Shown here one piece after another: positions 41,949 through 51,116 of a DNA stretch of 64,000 nucleotides. Both the position numbers and the translations under genes were made by a program. The stretch is taken from contig NZ_CP094380.1 in assembly GCF_022809775.1 (NCBI RefSeq), positions 2,033,001-2,097,000 on the forward strand, in the 5' to 3' direction. The stretch is from Pseudodesulfovibrio tunisiensis. Lineage in GTDB: Bacteria; Desulfobacterota; Desulfovibrionia; Desulfovibrionales; Desulfovibrionaceae. A model generated the notes under the pieces. That model saw nothing but the letters and a program-made list of their open reading frames with translations. It searched no databases and was not told the origin of the DNA. The stretch's first letter is position 1. Each line of letters begins with the position of its first letter.

Positions 41949-43631
41949 GTGCACGATAAGGACCAGGGCCGTGATGCGCGCTTTGACGCGTATTTCGGCA
42001 CGCAGCAACCCCAGGCCCCCGATCGGGGCGGACGCCTGCCCGTGGCGCTCGTGGTTCCCGGCGGGGAAAAGATGGCCCTCTCGGCCCTTGGCTGGCAGGC
42101 GGTATACCGCGTGCTGGCCACGGATCCCGGCGTTGCCGTGGAGCGATGCTTCCCGGACAAGCTGGGCGGTTCCGGGGACGGTCCTCCGGCCGTGCACGAA
42201 TCCCATAGCCCACTATCCTCATTCCCTGTAATTGCCTGGAGTGTCACATTCGAGGAGGACTATCTCCTCATCCCCCGGACACTCCAGGCAGCGGGCGTTC
42301 CGCCTCTCGCGGCGGAACGCCCGTCCCTTCCTCTGGTCATTGCGGGCGGCCCCATCGCGTTCCTCAACCCCGCTCCCATCGCCAGATTCATCGACCTGTT
42401 CTGGGTGGGCGAGGCGGACGACACCTTTCCCGACCTGTTCAGCGAACTGCGCGACCACCTGTACGCGGGTGGCACCAAGGACGAATTTCTGGACAAGGTC
42501 AAGGATCGGCCCGGCATCTACGTTCCCGGTCGAACCAGTGGAAAAGTCAAGCGCCTGCTGGACGGCAGGCACGGCCCGCTGCACGATCCCGCGTTCTCCT
42601 GCTTCATCAGCGGCAGGGCCACGTTCCGCGACACCCTGCTGCTCGAAATCAACCGGGGCTGTCCCTACGGCTGCCGGTTCTGCGCTGCGGGCTACATCTA
42701 CCGCCCTCCGCGCCATGCGCGCATCGAGGAGCTCAAGGAAATCGTGGAGCACACCGACCCGCCCAAGGTCGGCCTTGTGGGCACTGCGCTCACGGACTGG
42801 CCTGATCTGCTCCCGTTTCTGAAATGGCTGAACGAGCGCAAGAAGAAGTTTTCCCTCTCCTCCATGCGCGCGGACGGGGTGACCGACGAACTGCTCAAGT
42901 TTCTGCGCCAGTGCGGCGTACGCACCGTGACTCTGGCTCTGGAGGGCGCGAGCGAACGGCTGCGGCGCATGATGAGCAAGAAGCTTGATCCCGAGGATTT
43001 CCTGAACGCGGTCCGACTCTGCGCCCGATACGGCGTCAATCATCTCAAGGTCTACATGATCGTGGGCTGGCCCGGCGAAACCGACGGGGATTATGAGGAA
43101 CTGCGCGAATTTCTGGAACGCATGGTCGCCATCCGCGCCGAGGAGCCCGGAGGCCGCAAAAAGCAGTACATGCGCATCACCGTGGCTGCATCCACGCTGG
43201 TCCCCAAGCCCTTCACCCCGTTCCAATGGGCGCCCATGGCCTCGGAAGAAGAGATCGACCGCCGTTTCAAGATACTGGAAAAAATGATGAAGCCCATCAA
43301 GGGCGTGACCTTTCAGCACGACTCCCCTTTTCAGGCCCGGCTTCAGGGCGTTCTGGCCCGAGGCGGCGAAGAGCTTGCGGATTTCATTCTGCTGGCAGCC
43401 GAACACGGCGGCTGGAAAAAGGCCCTCAAGCACTGGGACGGCGATCCCTCCGCCATCATCGACCGCGAACGCGACAAGGACGACCCCTTCCCCTGGGACA
43501 TGATCGACATCGGCGTGAAGCGCGAATACCTGTACAGGGAATGGCTCTGCGCCAAGCAGTCCCGGACCTCGGCCAAGTGCCCTTCCAAGGATTGTTCGGA
43601 GTGCCGCATGTGCGGCATGGATGAACTGTAG
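41949..43631 (+). CDS. B12-domain-type radical SAM protein
   Basis: The 560-residue protein starts with GTG at 41949, ten bases after ftsZ. The N-terminal region (about 25-190) resembles a degenerate B12-binding domain. The radical SAM core has CPYGCRFC (the CxxxCxxC cluster motif) near residue 236 and continues with MIVGWPGETDGDYEEL. The C-terminus carries four cysteines in KCPSKDCSECRMCGM, which could hold an additional iron-sulfur cluster. It belongs to an uncharacterised family related to the TIGR03960-type proteins; the substrate is unknown. Confidence 0.82.
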   Translation: MHDKDQGRDARFDAYFGTQQPQAPDRGGRLPVALVVPGGEKMALSALGWQAVYRVLATDPGVAVERCFPDKLGGSGDGPPAVHESHSPLSSFPVIAWSVTFEEDYLLIPRTLQAAGVPPLAAERPSLPLVIAGGPIAFLNPAPIARFIDLFWVGEADDTFPDLFSELRDHLYAGGTKDEFLDKVKDRPGIYVPGRTSGKVKRLLDGRHGPLHDPAFSCFISGRATFRDTLLLEINRGCPYGCRFCAAGYIYRPPRHARIEELKEIVEHTDPPKVGLVGTALTDWPDLLPFLKWLNERKKKFSLSSMRADGVTDELLKFLRQCGVRTVTLALEGASERLRRMMSKKLDPEDFLNAVRLCARYGVNHLKVYMIVGWPGETDGDYEELREFLERMVAIRAEEPGGRKKQYMRITVAASTLVPKPFTPFQWAPMASEEEIDRRFKILEKMMKPIKGVTFQHDSPFQARLQGVLARGGEELADFILLAAEHGGWKKALKHWDGDPSAIIDRERDKDDPFPWDMIDIGVKREYLYREWLCAKQSRTSAKCPSKDCSECRMCGMDEL

Positions 43632-43632
43632 G

Positions 43633-44190
43633 GACGGCGGCGCGGCTACGCGCCTTGAAGAGGTGGGGCCGTGCCAGCTTGGCGGGCCGGGCCGGGCGAA
43701 GCAATTCGCCGTATACTGCGCACCAACTTGATAAGGGAAGATTTCGCCCTTCTCGGGCGAGTTCCTTTTATATCAAGGCGGATAAAAGGAACTAAAAGCC
43801 GCCTTTTGGGACCGCTCCGGCCGTGCGCGTTTCCTACTTGATCAAGGCTGTTCTGCCGTGCGTCCGCCACTGGGACGGATGCCTTGATCAAAGGGAAACG
43901 GTGGGGGGTTGGTTGGGCCGAGGCGACCTGTCACACCCGGAACAGTGTTCCTTACTCAGACCGAATTTCGGCTCGCGAGGGCTTGGAACCAGTTGCAGCG
44001 ACCGAAGCCGGGGCGATGCGGTTTTCGCAGAAAACGTCGCAATCGCCCGACGAAAGGGCGCTACTGGTTCCTGCCCGAGAGAGTCGGGAGCACACCGCAT
44101 AGAGGCTTTTTTTCGTTTATTTTTTTGCCTCAACAAAAAAATGAACTCGCCCGGGAAGGGCGAAATCCTCACCTTGCAGGATGGCACGGC
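43633..44190 (+). repeat. Mosaic structured repeat, copy A
   Basis: This is the first of four related units of about 560 bases. It starts with GGCGCGGCTACGCGCC and contains, in order: a 25-base sub-repeat (43740-43764); a hairpin at 43760-43793 with arms AGTTCCTTTTAT and ATAAAAGGAACT; an inverted pair CTTGATCAAGGC / GCCTTGATCAA; a folded module bounded by GGAACCAGT (43985) and ACTGGTTCC (44063) with a central hairpin CGGTTTTC-GCA-GAAAACG; and the inverted complement of the first sub-repeat (44143-44167). It begins immediately after the radical SAM stop. Open frames inside it are products of the repeat structure. Confidence 0.88.
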
Positions 44191-44790
44191 AAAGACGGCG
44201 CGGCTACGCGCCCTGAAGAGGTGGGGCCGTGCCAGCTTGGCGGGCCGTGCCGGGCGAAGCAATTCGCCGTACACGCCTTACGAGCTTTTAAGGGGATGTT
44301 TCGCCTCCCCGGCGACCTACTTTTGTTTCAAGGCGAACAAAAGTAGGCAAAAAACGCCTTTTATCGACCGCCACAGCCGTGCGCGTTTCCTACTTGATCA
44401 AGGCTGTTCTGCCGTGCGTCCGCCACTGGGACGGATGCCTTGATCAAAGGGAAACGGTGGAAGGTTGGCTAGGCCGGGGGAGCTTGGTAGGGACGAGACG
44501 ACTTCTCACGCCCAGCACACTGTCCTCTTACTCAGACCGAATTTCGGCTCGCGAGGGCTTGGAACCAGTTGCAGCGACCGAAGCCGGGGCGATGCGGTTT
44601 TCGCAGAAAACGTCGCAATCGCCCGGCGAAAGGTCGCTACTGGTTCCTGCCCGAGAGAGTCGGGAGCACACCGCATAGAGGCTCTTTTTCGTTTATTTTT
44701 TTGCCTCAACAAAAAAATGAACTCGCCCGGGAAGGGCGAAATCCTCACCTTGCAGGATGGCACGGAAAAGACGGCGCGGCTACGCGGCCT
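44191..44790 (+). repeat. Mosaic structured repeat, copy B
   Basis: A direct repeat of copy A, shifted by 558 bases in its first half and 576 in its second. The first hairpin is rewritten with both arms changed: CCTACTTTTGT / ACAAAAGTAGG (44316-44348) around the same CAAGGCG loop. The segment before TTACTCAGACCG differs from copy A and matches copy C. It ends in another GGCGCGGCTACGCGGCC just before the gltX terminator. Together, copies A and B fill the 1.2 kb between the radical SAM gene and gltX. Confidence 0.88.
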
Positions 44791-44806
44791 GGCTTTTTTA
44801 TTTCAA

Positions 44807-44845
44807 TAAAAAAAAACGCCCTGCGCATGATGCACAGGGCGTTTT
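44807..44845 (-). terminator. gltX terminator
   Basis: On the minus strand, AACGCCCTGTGC-ATC-ATGCGCAGGGCGTT is followed by a run of nine T, 24 bases after the gltX stop. Confidence 0.92.
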
Positions 44846-44868
44846 CATTCTTTTCTTTCAGCCGAAGG

Positions 44869-46275
44869 CTACAGCTCGCAGGCTCGCTTGATGCGGGCAA
44901 GGGTCTGATCCTTGCCGAGGGCGAGCATGGTTTCGAACAGTCCCGGGCTTTTGGTCTTGCCGGTAATGGCCACGCGAAGGGGCTGGGCAATGACCTTGAA
45001 CTTGATGTCCTTGTCCTCCAGAAACTGACGGTGAATCTCTTCCAGCGTCTCCTGAGTGAAATCGGTCAGGGCCTCGATGCGCGGGGCAAGCTCTTCGAGC
45101 AGTGCCTTGGCCTCGGGGGTGAGGAACTTTTTCACGGCCTTTTCATCATACATGAGGAACGGCGCGTCCACGATGAAGCAGCGGGCCTGTTCCAGCATGT
45201 CGATCAGGCTCTTGGCCCGAGGCTGGAGCAAAGGCACGCATTTGGCGAAATCCGCCTTGCCGACCTTGGCAGCCTCTTCCTCTTCCACTTCGCGGGACAG
45301 GAAGTCGCAAAGCAGTCCGGCCAGACGATCCGGGTCGGCCTGCTGCATGTACTGGCCGTTCATCCATTCGAACTTCTGCAGATCGAAAACGGACGGGGAA
45401 TTGCCGAGATGGTCCGTGGAAAAGTGTTCAATCAGTTCCTCGCGGGAGAACAGCTCCTGATCGCCGAAGGACCAGCCGAGGCGCACCAGATAGTTGACCA
45501 CGGCCTCGGGCAGATAGCCCATCTTCTCGTATTCCATGACCGAGAGCGCGCCGTGACGTTTGGAAAGCTTCTTCTTGTCCGGGCCGAGGATCATGGGAAC
45601 GTGGCCGAAGCGCGGCACTTCCCAGCCCATGGCGCGGTAGATCAGAATCTGGCGGGGCGTGTTGTTGACGTGGTCGTCGCCGCGCAGCACATGGTTCACG
45701 CCCATGTCGTGGTCGTCCACCACAACCGCGAGGTTGTAGGTGGGAGAACCGTCCGAGCGGCGCAGAATCATGTCGTCCATTTCCGCGTTTTCCACGGCAA
45801 TGGTGCCCTTGACCATGTCCTCGTAAGCCGTGACACCGTCCAGAGGAGCCTTGAGGCGCACAACGCGATTTTCGCCGGCACCGAGTCCCTTTTCGCGGCA
45901 GGTGCCGTCGTACTTGGGCTTGCGGCCTTCCTGTCTGGCGGTTTCGCGCATGGCGTCCACCTGCTCCTTGGTACAGTCGCAGTAGTAGGCATGGCCGGAC
46001 GCGATGAGCTGGTCGATGACCTCGTTGTGACGGTCGACGCGGTCGCTCTGGAACACGATGTCGCCGTCATGGTCGAGGCCGAGCCACTTCATGGAATCGA
46101 TGATCGCGTCCGTGGCGGCCTGAGTGCTCCGCTCGCGGTCCGTGTCCTCGATGCGCAGCAGAAACCTTCCGCCCTGACTGCGGGCCAGAAGCCAGGCGAA
46201 CAAAGCGGTGCGAGCGCCGCCGATGTGCAGATATCCGGTAGGGCTGGGCGCGAACCGGGATACTATGTCAGACAT
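44869..46275 (-). CDS. gltX: Glutamyl-tRNA synthetase
   Basis: The 468-residue class I synthetase starts at 46275 behind AGGAGA. It has the HIGH-type motif FAPSPTGYLHIGGARTAL and the KMSKS-type motif KKKLSKRHGA. The region between them contains LRGDDHVNNTPRQI, the tRNA acceptor-binding signature. It charges tRNA-Glu and possibly tRNA-Gln; gatCAB genes are not in view. It is 109 bases after the NifU-type gene, with a GC-rich hairpin (GGGCGG ... CCGCCC, about 46352-46369) between. Confidence 0.96.
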   Translation of the reverse strand: MSDIVSRFAPSPTGYLHIGGARTALFAWLLARSQGGRFLLRIEDTDRERSTQAATDAIIDSMKWLGLDHDGDIVFQSDRVDRHNEVIDQLIASGHAYYCDCTKEQVDAMRETARQEGRKPKYDGTCREKGLGAGENRVVRLKAPLDGVTAYEDMVKGTIAVENAEMDDMILRRSDGSPTYNLAVVVDDHDMGVNHVLRGDDHVNNTPRQILIYRAMGWEVPRFGHVPMILGPDKKKLSKRHGALSVMEYEKMGYLPEAVVNYLVRLGWSFGDQELFSREELIEHFSTDHLGNSPSVFDLQKFEWMNGQYMQQADPDRLAGLLCDFLSREVEEEEAAKVGKADFAKCVPLLQPRAKSLIDMLEQARCFIVDAPFLMYDEKAVKKFLTPEAKALLEELAPRIEALTDFTQETLEEIHRQFLEDKDIKFKVIAQPLRVAITGKTKSPGLFETMLALGKDQTLARIKRACEL

Positions 46276-46384
46276 GAAATTCTCCTTCTTGCAAAACAAT
46301 CACGCCGCCATGGACAACGTTGCCGTGCAACGCTCCGCAGGCGGCATGACCGGGCGGCTTTCCCGCCCCTGACGCGCACCGGGC

Positions 46385-46606
46385 CTACACGGCCTCGACG
46401 CGTTTCACTTCCTTGACTTCCTTGAGAACAATGCGTTCGATACCGTTTTTCAAGGTCATCTGGGACATGGGGCATCCCTGACAGGCGCCTTGCAGCCGGA
46501 CCTTGACCACGTTGTCGTCCGTGATTTCCACGAGTTCCACATCGCCGCCGTCAGCCTGAAGCATGGGGCGAATCTTGTCGAGAACAGCTTCTATTCTTTC
46601 GCGCAT
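46385..46606 (-). CDS. NifU-type iron-sulfur scaffold domain protein
   Basis: The 73-residue protein starts at 46606 behind GGAGG. It has the C-terminal NifU (Nfu) domain: VLDKIRPMLQADGGDVEL and the cluster-binding CxxC in LQGACQGCPMSQMTLKNGIE. Such single-domain proteins assemble or deliver [4Fe-4S] clusters. No isc or suf genes are adjacent. Confidence 0.9.
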   Translation of the reverse strand: MRERIEAVLDKIRPMLQADGGDVELVEITDDNVVKVRLQGACQGCPMSQMTLKNGIERIVLKEVKEVKRVEAV

Positions 46607-46684
46607 TGCGGATGCCTCCGTTCTGTTGTTGGGAAGCCTCAAATAAGGGGAAGGCGAGCGGTTGTCAAATATTCGCGCTTCGGA

Positions 46685-47752
46685 TCAGTGGTTCATGAGC
46701 ACGCCGAAGGCCTCTTCCAGCTCATCATCCAGATCTTCCACCATCTCTTCCAGACTGTCCGGAGTCAGTTCCAGCGAAGCCCATATCCTGGGGTGCGGAG
46801 GCTGGACGAAATATTCGCCGCTGGAGCCGATCCCCAGCCCCGTGGCAATGGTTTCGGCAGCGTGCACCAAAGCCGGTTCGGCTTCCTTGTGCTTCTTCTT
46901 TGGCACATGATGCTCCAGAACCGAGGCCACGAGCACATAGGGAAAATTCCATTTGCGAAGCAGCATGCCTCCCAGCGTGGCGTGATCAAAACCCAGAAAC
47001 TGCTGCTCCGTGGAGAACAGCAGGGAATCCGATCCGCGTGCCTGAATCAGGGTGGCTGCCGCGCGTCTGGGCTCGGCCTTGAGCATGACGAGCTGGCCGA
47101 TGTCGTGCAGCAGCCCGGCCACGAAGCTGCGCTCCGGGTCGCCCTTGTGCGTCACCCGGCACAAGCGGCGGGCAATCAGGCCGCAGGCCACGGAATGCAT
47201 CCAGAACTGCTCCATGTCCAAGACCTCGGCAGGCACGTCCTTGAACAGGCTCATGACCGAGGTGCCCACGGCCAGCGTGGAGAGCTGGTTCACGCCCACT
47301 ACGGTCACGGCACGGGAAATGGTATCGATCTGCATGGGCAGGCTGTAGAACGCGGAATTGACCATGCGCAGCAGAAATGCGGTCAGACTCGGATCCTGAC
47401 TGATGATTGCGGCAAGATCATCGGACGAAGTGTTGGACGCATTGATGGCCTGCTGAAGTTCCAGAAACACCTGAGGCAGAGCCGGGAGCTGGTGTTCCTG
47501 CCGCAGGATGTCCAGCGGGTCCATAGGCGCGACCGAGGGAACCGGCTGTGCCGGGGCGGGCCGTTCCACGTACTTGTCCGGGTAGACGGCCATGTCCCGG
47601 GCCACCCGTTCCGCGCCCAGCCGGGCCAGACGCTTGAGCGTGTCATCGGGATGACTGATGTATTTGAACCGCTTGCCGAGCAGTGTCTGCGCCTTTTCCA
47701 GATTCTCGGGCGTGGCGTGTTCGGTCGGGGGCGTGTTCTCTTTTTCGGGCAT
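46685..47752 (-). CDS. HDOD-domain signalling protein
   Basis: The 355-residue protein has a variable N-terminus (1-80), then an HDOD domain: LPALPQVFLELQQAI near 88, PSLTAFLLRMVNSAFYSLP near 120, and LLHDIGQLVML near 215. HDOD domains are HD-related but usually non-catalytic and act as scaffolds in signalling. The C-terminus is acidic (EEMVEDLDDELEEAFG). AAGGA precedes the start. It is separated from the ZraR-like gene upstream by a terminator. Confidence 0.88.
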   Translation of the reverse strand: MPEKENTPPTEHATPENLEKAQTLLGKRFKYISHPDDTLKRLARLGAERVARDMAVYPDKYVERPAPAQPVPSVAPMDPLDILRQEHQLPALPQVFLELQQAINASNTSSDDLAAIISQDPSLTAFLLRMVNSAFYSLPMQIDTISRAVTVVGVNQLSTLAVGTSVMSLFKDVPAEVLDMEQFWMHSVACGLIARRLCRVTHKGDPERSFVAGLLHDIGQLVMLKAEPRRAAATLIQARGSDSLLFSTEQQFLGFDHATLGGMLLRKWNFPYVLVASVLEHHVPKKKHKEAEPALVHAAETIATGLGIGSSGEYFVQPPHPRIWASLELTPDSLEEMVEDLDDELEEAFGVLMNH

Positions 47753-47799
47753 GGGAGCCTTCCTTGGTTGTGAAGCGGGCCAGTCCTGAAAGCGTACGC

Positions 47800-47845
47800 A
47801 AAAAAGCCCCCGGACGGAAGGCGATTATATCGATCCGGGGGCGTT
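47800..47845 (-). terminator. Terminator of the zra-like operon
   Basis: On the minus strand, GCCCCCGGAT ... GTCCGGGGGC is followed by TTTTTT. It lies 30 bases after the response regulator stop. Confidence 0.85.
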
Positions 47846-47874
47846 GAATATGTCTGGAGCGGACCGGATTCGCG

Positions 47875-49257
47875 TTAGCGTCTGGTCAGCCCGAACTTCT
47901 TGAGTTTGTATTGCAGGGTTCGGCGGCTGATACCCAGCGCCTCGGCCGTGCGTTCGCGATGCCCGCCGTTTTCCTCCAGAGCGCGGATGATGGCGAGCTT
48001 CTCCGCTTCTTCCAGCGATGCCGGAGAACTGACGTGCGGTTCGTCCGCCTCGGGCTGGTCGTAGGCTCCGGCTCCAGCCGTGATCTGGGGCGGAAGCAGG
48101 TCCGGTCCCAGCGTGTCGGATCGGGACAGGATCAGGGCGCGCTCCAGCACGTTTTCCAGTTCACGCACGTTGCCGGGCCAGTCGTAGCCGCTCAGGGCGT
48201 CCAGAAAGGCCGGGGTCACGGTGCGGATGATCTTGTTGTTCTTGCGTCCGAGGCGACGGAGCAGGAAGCTGACCAGCAGGGGCAGGTCCTCCTTGCGGTC
48301 CCGAAGCGGAGGAATGCGGATTTCCAATACGGCGAGACGATAATAAAGGTCTTCGCGGAAGCGGCCCGAAGCTACCTCGGCCTTGAGGTCGCGGTTCGTG
48401 GCCGCGATGATGCGCACGTCCGTGGGCACGGGCTTGACGCTCCCCAGCGGCTCCACAATCTTTTCCTGAAGCGCGCGCAGCAGCTTGGCCTGCAATGCCG
48501 CAGGCATCTCTCCGATTTCATCCAGAAACAGGGTACCGCCGCTGGCGAGCTGAAATCGGCCGGGCTTGTCCTTGACCGCGCCGGTGAACGCGCCCTTTTC
48601 ATAGCCGAACAGCTCGCTTTCCAGCAGATCGTCGGGCAGGGCCGCGCAGTTCACGTTCACCAGCGGGCGATCCTTGCGCAGGCTGGCGCGGTGCAGTCCC
48701 TCGGCCACAAGTTCCTTGCCCGTGCCGGACTCGCCGAGGATCAGGACCGTGGCCTCGGACGGCCCGGCCTGAGCAATGAGGTCGCGCACCCGTTCCACGC
48801 CCGGGCTCGCGCCGATGAAATTCAGGTCGCCGCCTGCCTCCTCCTTGAGGCGCGTGTTTTCCTCGAGCAGGCGGTGGTACTCGTAGGCCTTGTTCAGCAC
48901 AGCCTTGAGTTCCTCGTTGTCCGCGGGTTTGGTCAGGTAGTCGAAGGCGCCCTTTTTCATGGCCTCCACCGCACTGCCCACGCTGCCGAAGGCCGTGAGC
49001 AGGACCACGGGCAGGCCCGGCCTGCGCACCTGCAGTTCGCGCAGCAGCTCCAGCCCGTCCATGCCCGGCATCTTCATGTCCACAAGGGCCACGTCCGGCT
49101 GAACGAAATTTTCCGCGGCCTCGGCCAGTGCGCGCAATGCGGCCTCGCCCGATCCCGCCTCGATCACGGTCCAGTTTTCGTCTTCCAGCACGGCCCGAAC
49201 CATGAGTCGGTGTCCGTGTTCGTCGTCAACGACCAGTACGGTACGATTCTCGTTCAT
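47875..49257 (-). CDS. ZraR/NtrC-type sigma-54 response regulator
   Basis: The 460-residue protein starts at 49257, overlapping the kinase stop by one base. Domains are a receiver (1-120, phosphoacceptor Asp60 in LVDMKMPG), an AAA+ domain (about 145-380) with Walker A GESGTGKE, the sigma-54 contact loop GAFTGA in GYEKGAFTGAVKDKPG and GYDWPGNVRELENVLERA, and a FIS-type HTH at the end (GHRERTAEALGISRRTLQYK). It should activate sigma-54 promoters; two likely targets are at 52686 and 54845. It pairs with the kinase upstream. Confidence 0.92.
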   Translation of the reverse strand: MNENRTVLVVDDEHGHRLMVRAVLEDENWTVIEAGSGEAALRALAEAAENFVQPDVALVDMKMPGMDGLELLRELQVRRPGLPVVLLTAFGSVGSAVEAMKKGAFDYLTKPADNEELKAVLNKAYEYHRLLEENTRLKEEAGGDLNFIGASPGVERVRDLIAQAGPSEATVLILGESGTGKELVAEGLHRASLRKDRPLVNVNCAALPDDLLESELFGYEKGAFTGAVKDKPGRFQLASGGTLFLDEIGEMPAALQAKLLRALQEKIVEPLGSVKPVPTDVRIIAATNRDLKAEVASGRFREDLYYRLAVLEIRIPPLRDRKEDLPLLVSFLLRRLGRKNNKIIRTVTPAFLDALSGYDWPGNVRELENVLERALILSRSDTLGPDLLPPQITAGAGAYDQPEADEPHVSSPASLEEAEKLAIIRALEENGGHRERTAEALGISRRTLQYKLKKFGLTRR

Positions 49258-51107
49258 TACGATACCTCTTTGTCGCATCTGTGGGGAAAAAGGAGTTTCA
49301 CGGACGTGCCCTTGCCCGGGGCGGATTCGATCTCCACCCGGCCCCGGTGGGCGCGCATGATGTTCTGGACAATGGCGAGGCCGAGACCGGTGCCGGTCTT
49401 CTTGCCCGTGACAAACGGCTTGAGTGCCTCGGCCCGGATTTCCTCGGGCATGCCCGGACCGTTGTCCTCGACGATCACCCATATCCCGTCCTTGTCCTGA
49501 TGGGAAACGAGGCGCACGCTGCCCGGTTCCTCGCGGGATTCATCTCCGCCGATGGCGTCCAGACTGTTGGAAATCAGGTTCAGAAGCACCTGCCGGAACG
49601 CGTCCTGATCCGCGCAGACCGTGTCCGCCTGAAAATCGAATTCCGGCAGCACTTCCCGGCTCTCGAAGTCGAACCGCATGAGGCGGCACAGGGATTCCGC
49701 CACCTCGGGCAGGTTGGTGCGCACCGGGGCAAGCTGGCGCGGCTTGGCCAGATACAGCAGGTCCGTGACCACGCGGTTGAGGCGGTCCGCCTCCTGCACC
49801 ATGGTGGCCGCATACTCGTCGAGCGGTTTCTGCCCTTTGAGCTTGTTGGCGAAAAGCTGGGCGAATCCGCGCAGGGAACTGAGCGGGTTGCGCACTTCGT
49901 GAGCCACGCCGGCCGCAAGGGATCCAATGGCTGCCAGCCGTTTTGCCTCGTTCAGATTTTCTTCCAGAGAACGGATTTCCGTGCGGTCCCTGACCAGAAT
50001 CATCCTGAGCCCCTGTTCCGGTTCGCTTTCCTCGGCTTCCTGAAACGGCAGGGACAGGATTTCCAGCTGGCGGCCCTGATAGTCGAACTGTTCCCATTCA
50101 TAGGGGGCGGTTCCGCTGCCTTCCACGGCCTGCATGCCGATGAAGAAATCCTGCCAGTTGCGACCGATGATTTCCGGCACCTTTTCCTGATCCCGGGGCG
50201 CAAGCAGCAGTTTTGCGGAATGGTTGGCGGCCAGAATCTCGCCACTGGCGGACAGGGTGAGCAGACCATCGGGCATGTTGTCCAGCAGCTTGTTCTGGAA
50301 CTGCTCCATGCGCACCAGCTTGCGGGACTGGTCGCGACGATTCAGATAGGCAAAGGCCAGCGACCAGAGCACGATGGCCGCGAGAAACACGTAGCCGGTC
50401 TGATACAGGGCGGCCCGGCGATACTGGCGAAACTGGGCCATGTTCTTTTCCGCATTGATGCCCACGAGCAGAAAGACCGGAGGCGCGTTTGCTGGTTCGG
50501 GCTGCATCATGCCCTGCCCCATGCCCCGGCCCATGCCGTGTCCCTGTCCGCGCATGTGGCCGGGCCCGCGTCCGTGCTGGTTGGCGGACTGGTCCGGAAC
50601 AGGCGGCGGAGTCTCGCCCAACGCCATGAGCGCCAGCGAAGGCCGGGTGCGCACGCCCGAGACAAGCACGTCGCGCTTGTTGATGGAAAACATGAGATGC
50701 CATGCGCGGCCCGGTTCCAGATCACCGGTCAGCCGGGGCGGAATTTCCAGCTTGGGCGGCACGCCATCGGAAACGGACGCGGAAAGGATTGCGCCCTCCA
50801 TGTCCGTAAGCATGACGAAGTCGATGTCCTCGGATTTGGCGAGTTCCGTGAACAGGTCCGTGGCCAGGGTCGAGAACATGGGGGCTGCCGACGGATTCAG
50901 CCGGATGGAACGCACCAGCCTGAGCAGGTTGTTTTCCACGCCGCGAAGAATGGAGCTGCCGGTCATGACCAGATGATCCTCGACCACCTGCCGCTGCTGG
51001 GCAATGCTGCGCCATGTCAGATACAGGGAACCCAGTCCCAGCACGATGAGTGCCAGAACCAGAGCCACGAGCGGTCCCTTTTCCCTTCCCCGGGCATGTA
51101 TTTCCAT
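49257..51107 (-). CDS. ZraS-like sensor histidine kinase with His/Gly/Met-rich loop
   Basis: The 616-residue membrane kinase has helices at about 13-33 and 236-256 that bound a large periplasmic domain. That domain contains an insertion at 178-201 rich in Gly, His and Met (HGRGPGHMRGQGHGMGRGMG), a likely metal-binding segment. A PAS domain (about 270-380) precedes the HisKA phosphoacceptor His403 (GVAHEVRNPLSSLRGF) and an ATPase domain with EDNGPGMP and GTGLGLAIVQNIM. With the ZraR-like regulator and zraP-like gene it forms an envelope zinc/copper-stress type system. The signal is inferred. Confidence 0.88.
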   Translation of the reverse strand: MEIHARGREKGPLVALVLALIVLGLGSLYLTWRSIAQQRQVVEDHLVMTGSSILRGVENNLLRLVRSIRLNPSAAPMFSTLATDLFTELAKSEDIDFVMLTDMEGAILSASVSDGVPPKLEIPPRLTGDLEPGRAWHLMFSINKRDVLVSGVRTRPSLALMALGETPPPVPDQSANQHGRGPGHMRGQGHGMGRGMGQGMMQPEPANAPPVFLLVGINAEKNMAQFRQYRRAALYQTGYVFLAAIVLWSLAFAYLNRRDQSRKLVRMEQFQNKLLDNMPDGLLTLSASGEILAANHSAKLLLAPRDQEKVPEIIGRNWQDFFIGMQAVEGSGTAPYEWEQFDYQGRQLEILSLPFQEAEESEPEQGLRMILVRDRTEIRSLEENLNEAKRLAAIGSLAAGVAHEVRNPLSSLRGFAQLFANKLKGQKPLDEYAATMVQEADRLNRVVTDLLYLAKPRQLAPVRTNLPEVAESLCRLMRFDFESREVLPEFDFQADTVCADQDAFRQVLLNLISNSLDAIGGDESREEPGSVRLVSHQDKDGIWVIVEDNGPGMPEEIRAEALKPFVTGKKTGTGLGLAIVQNIMRAHRGRVEIESAPGKGTSVKLLFPHRCDKEVS

Positions 51108-51116
51108 ACGCTGTTC

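Noticed and set aside
43633..44190. Repeat copies as remnants of rRNA or tRNA genes
   Set aside because: No cloverleaf and no conserved rRNA segment could be recognised in the units.
43823..44809. Open frames starting MRVSYLIKAVLPC and similar, present in all four repeat copies
   Set aside because: They follow the repeat structure in several frames, lack ribosome-binding sites, have arms of hairpins as codons, and differ between copies by frame-shifting changes.
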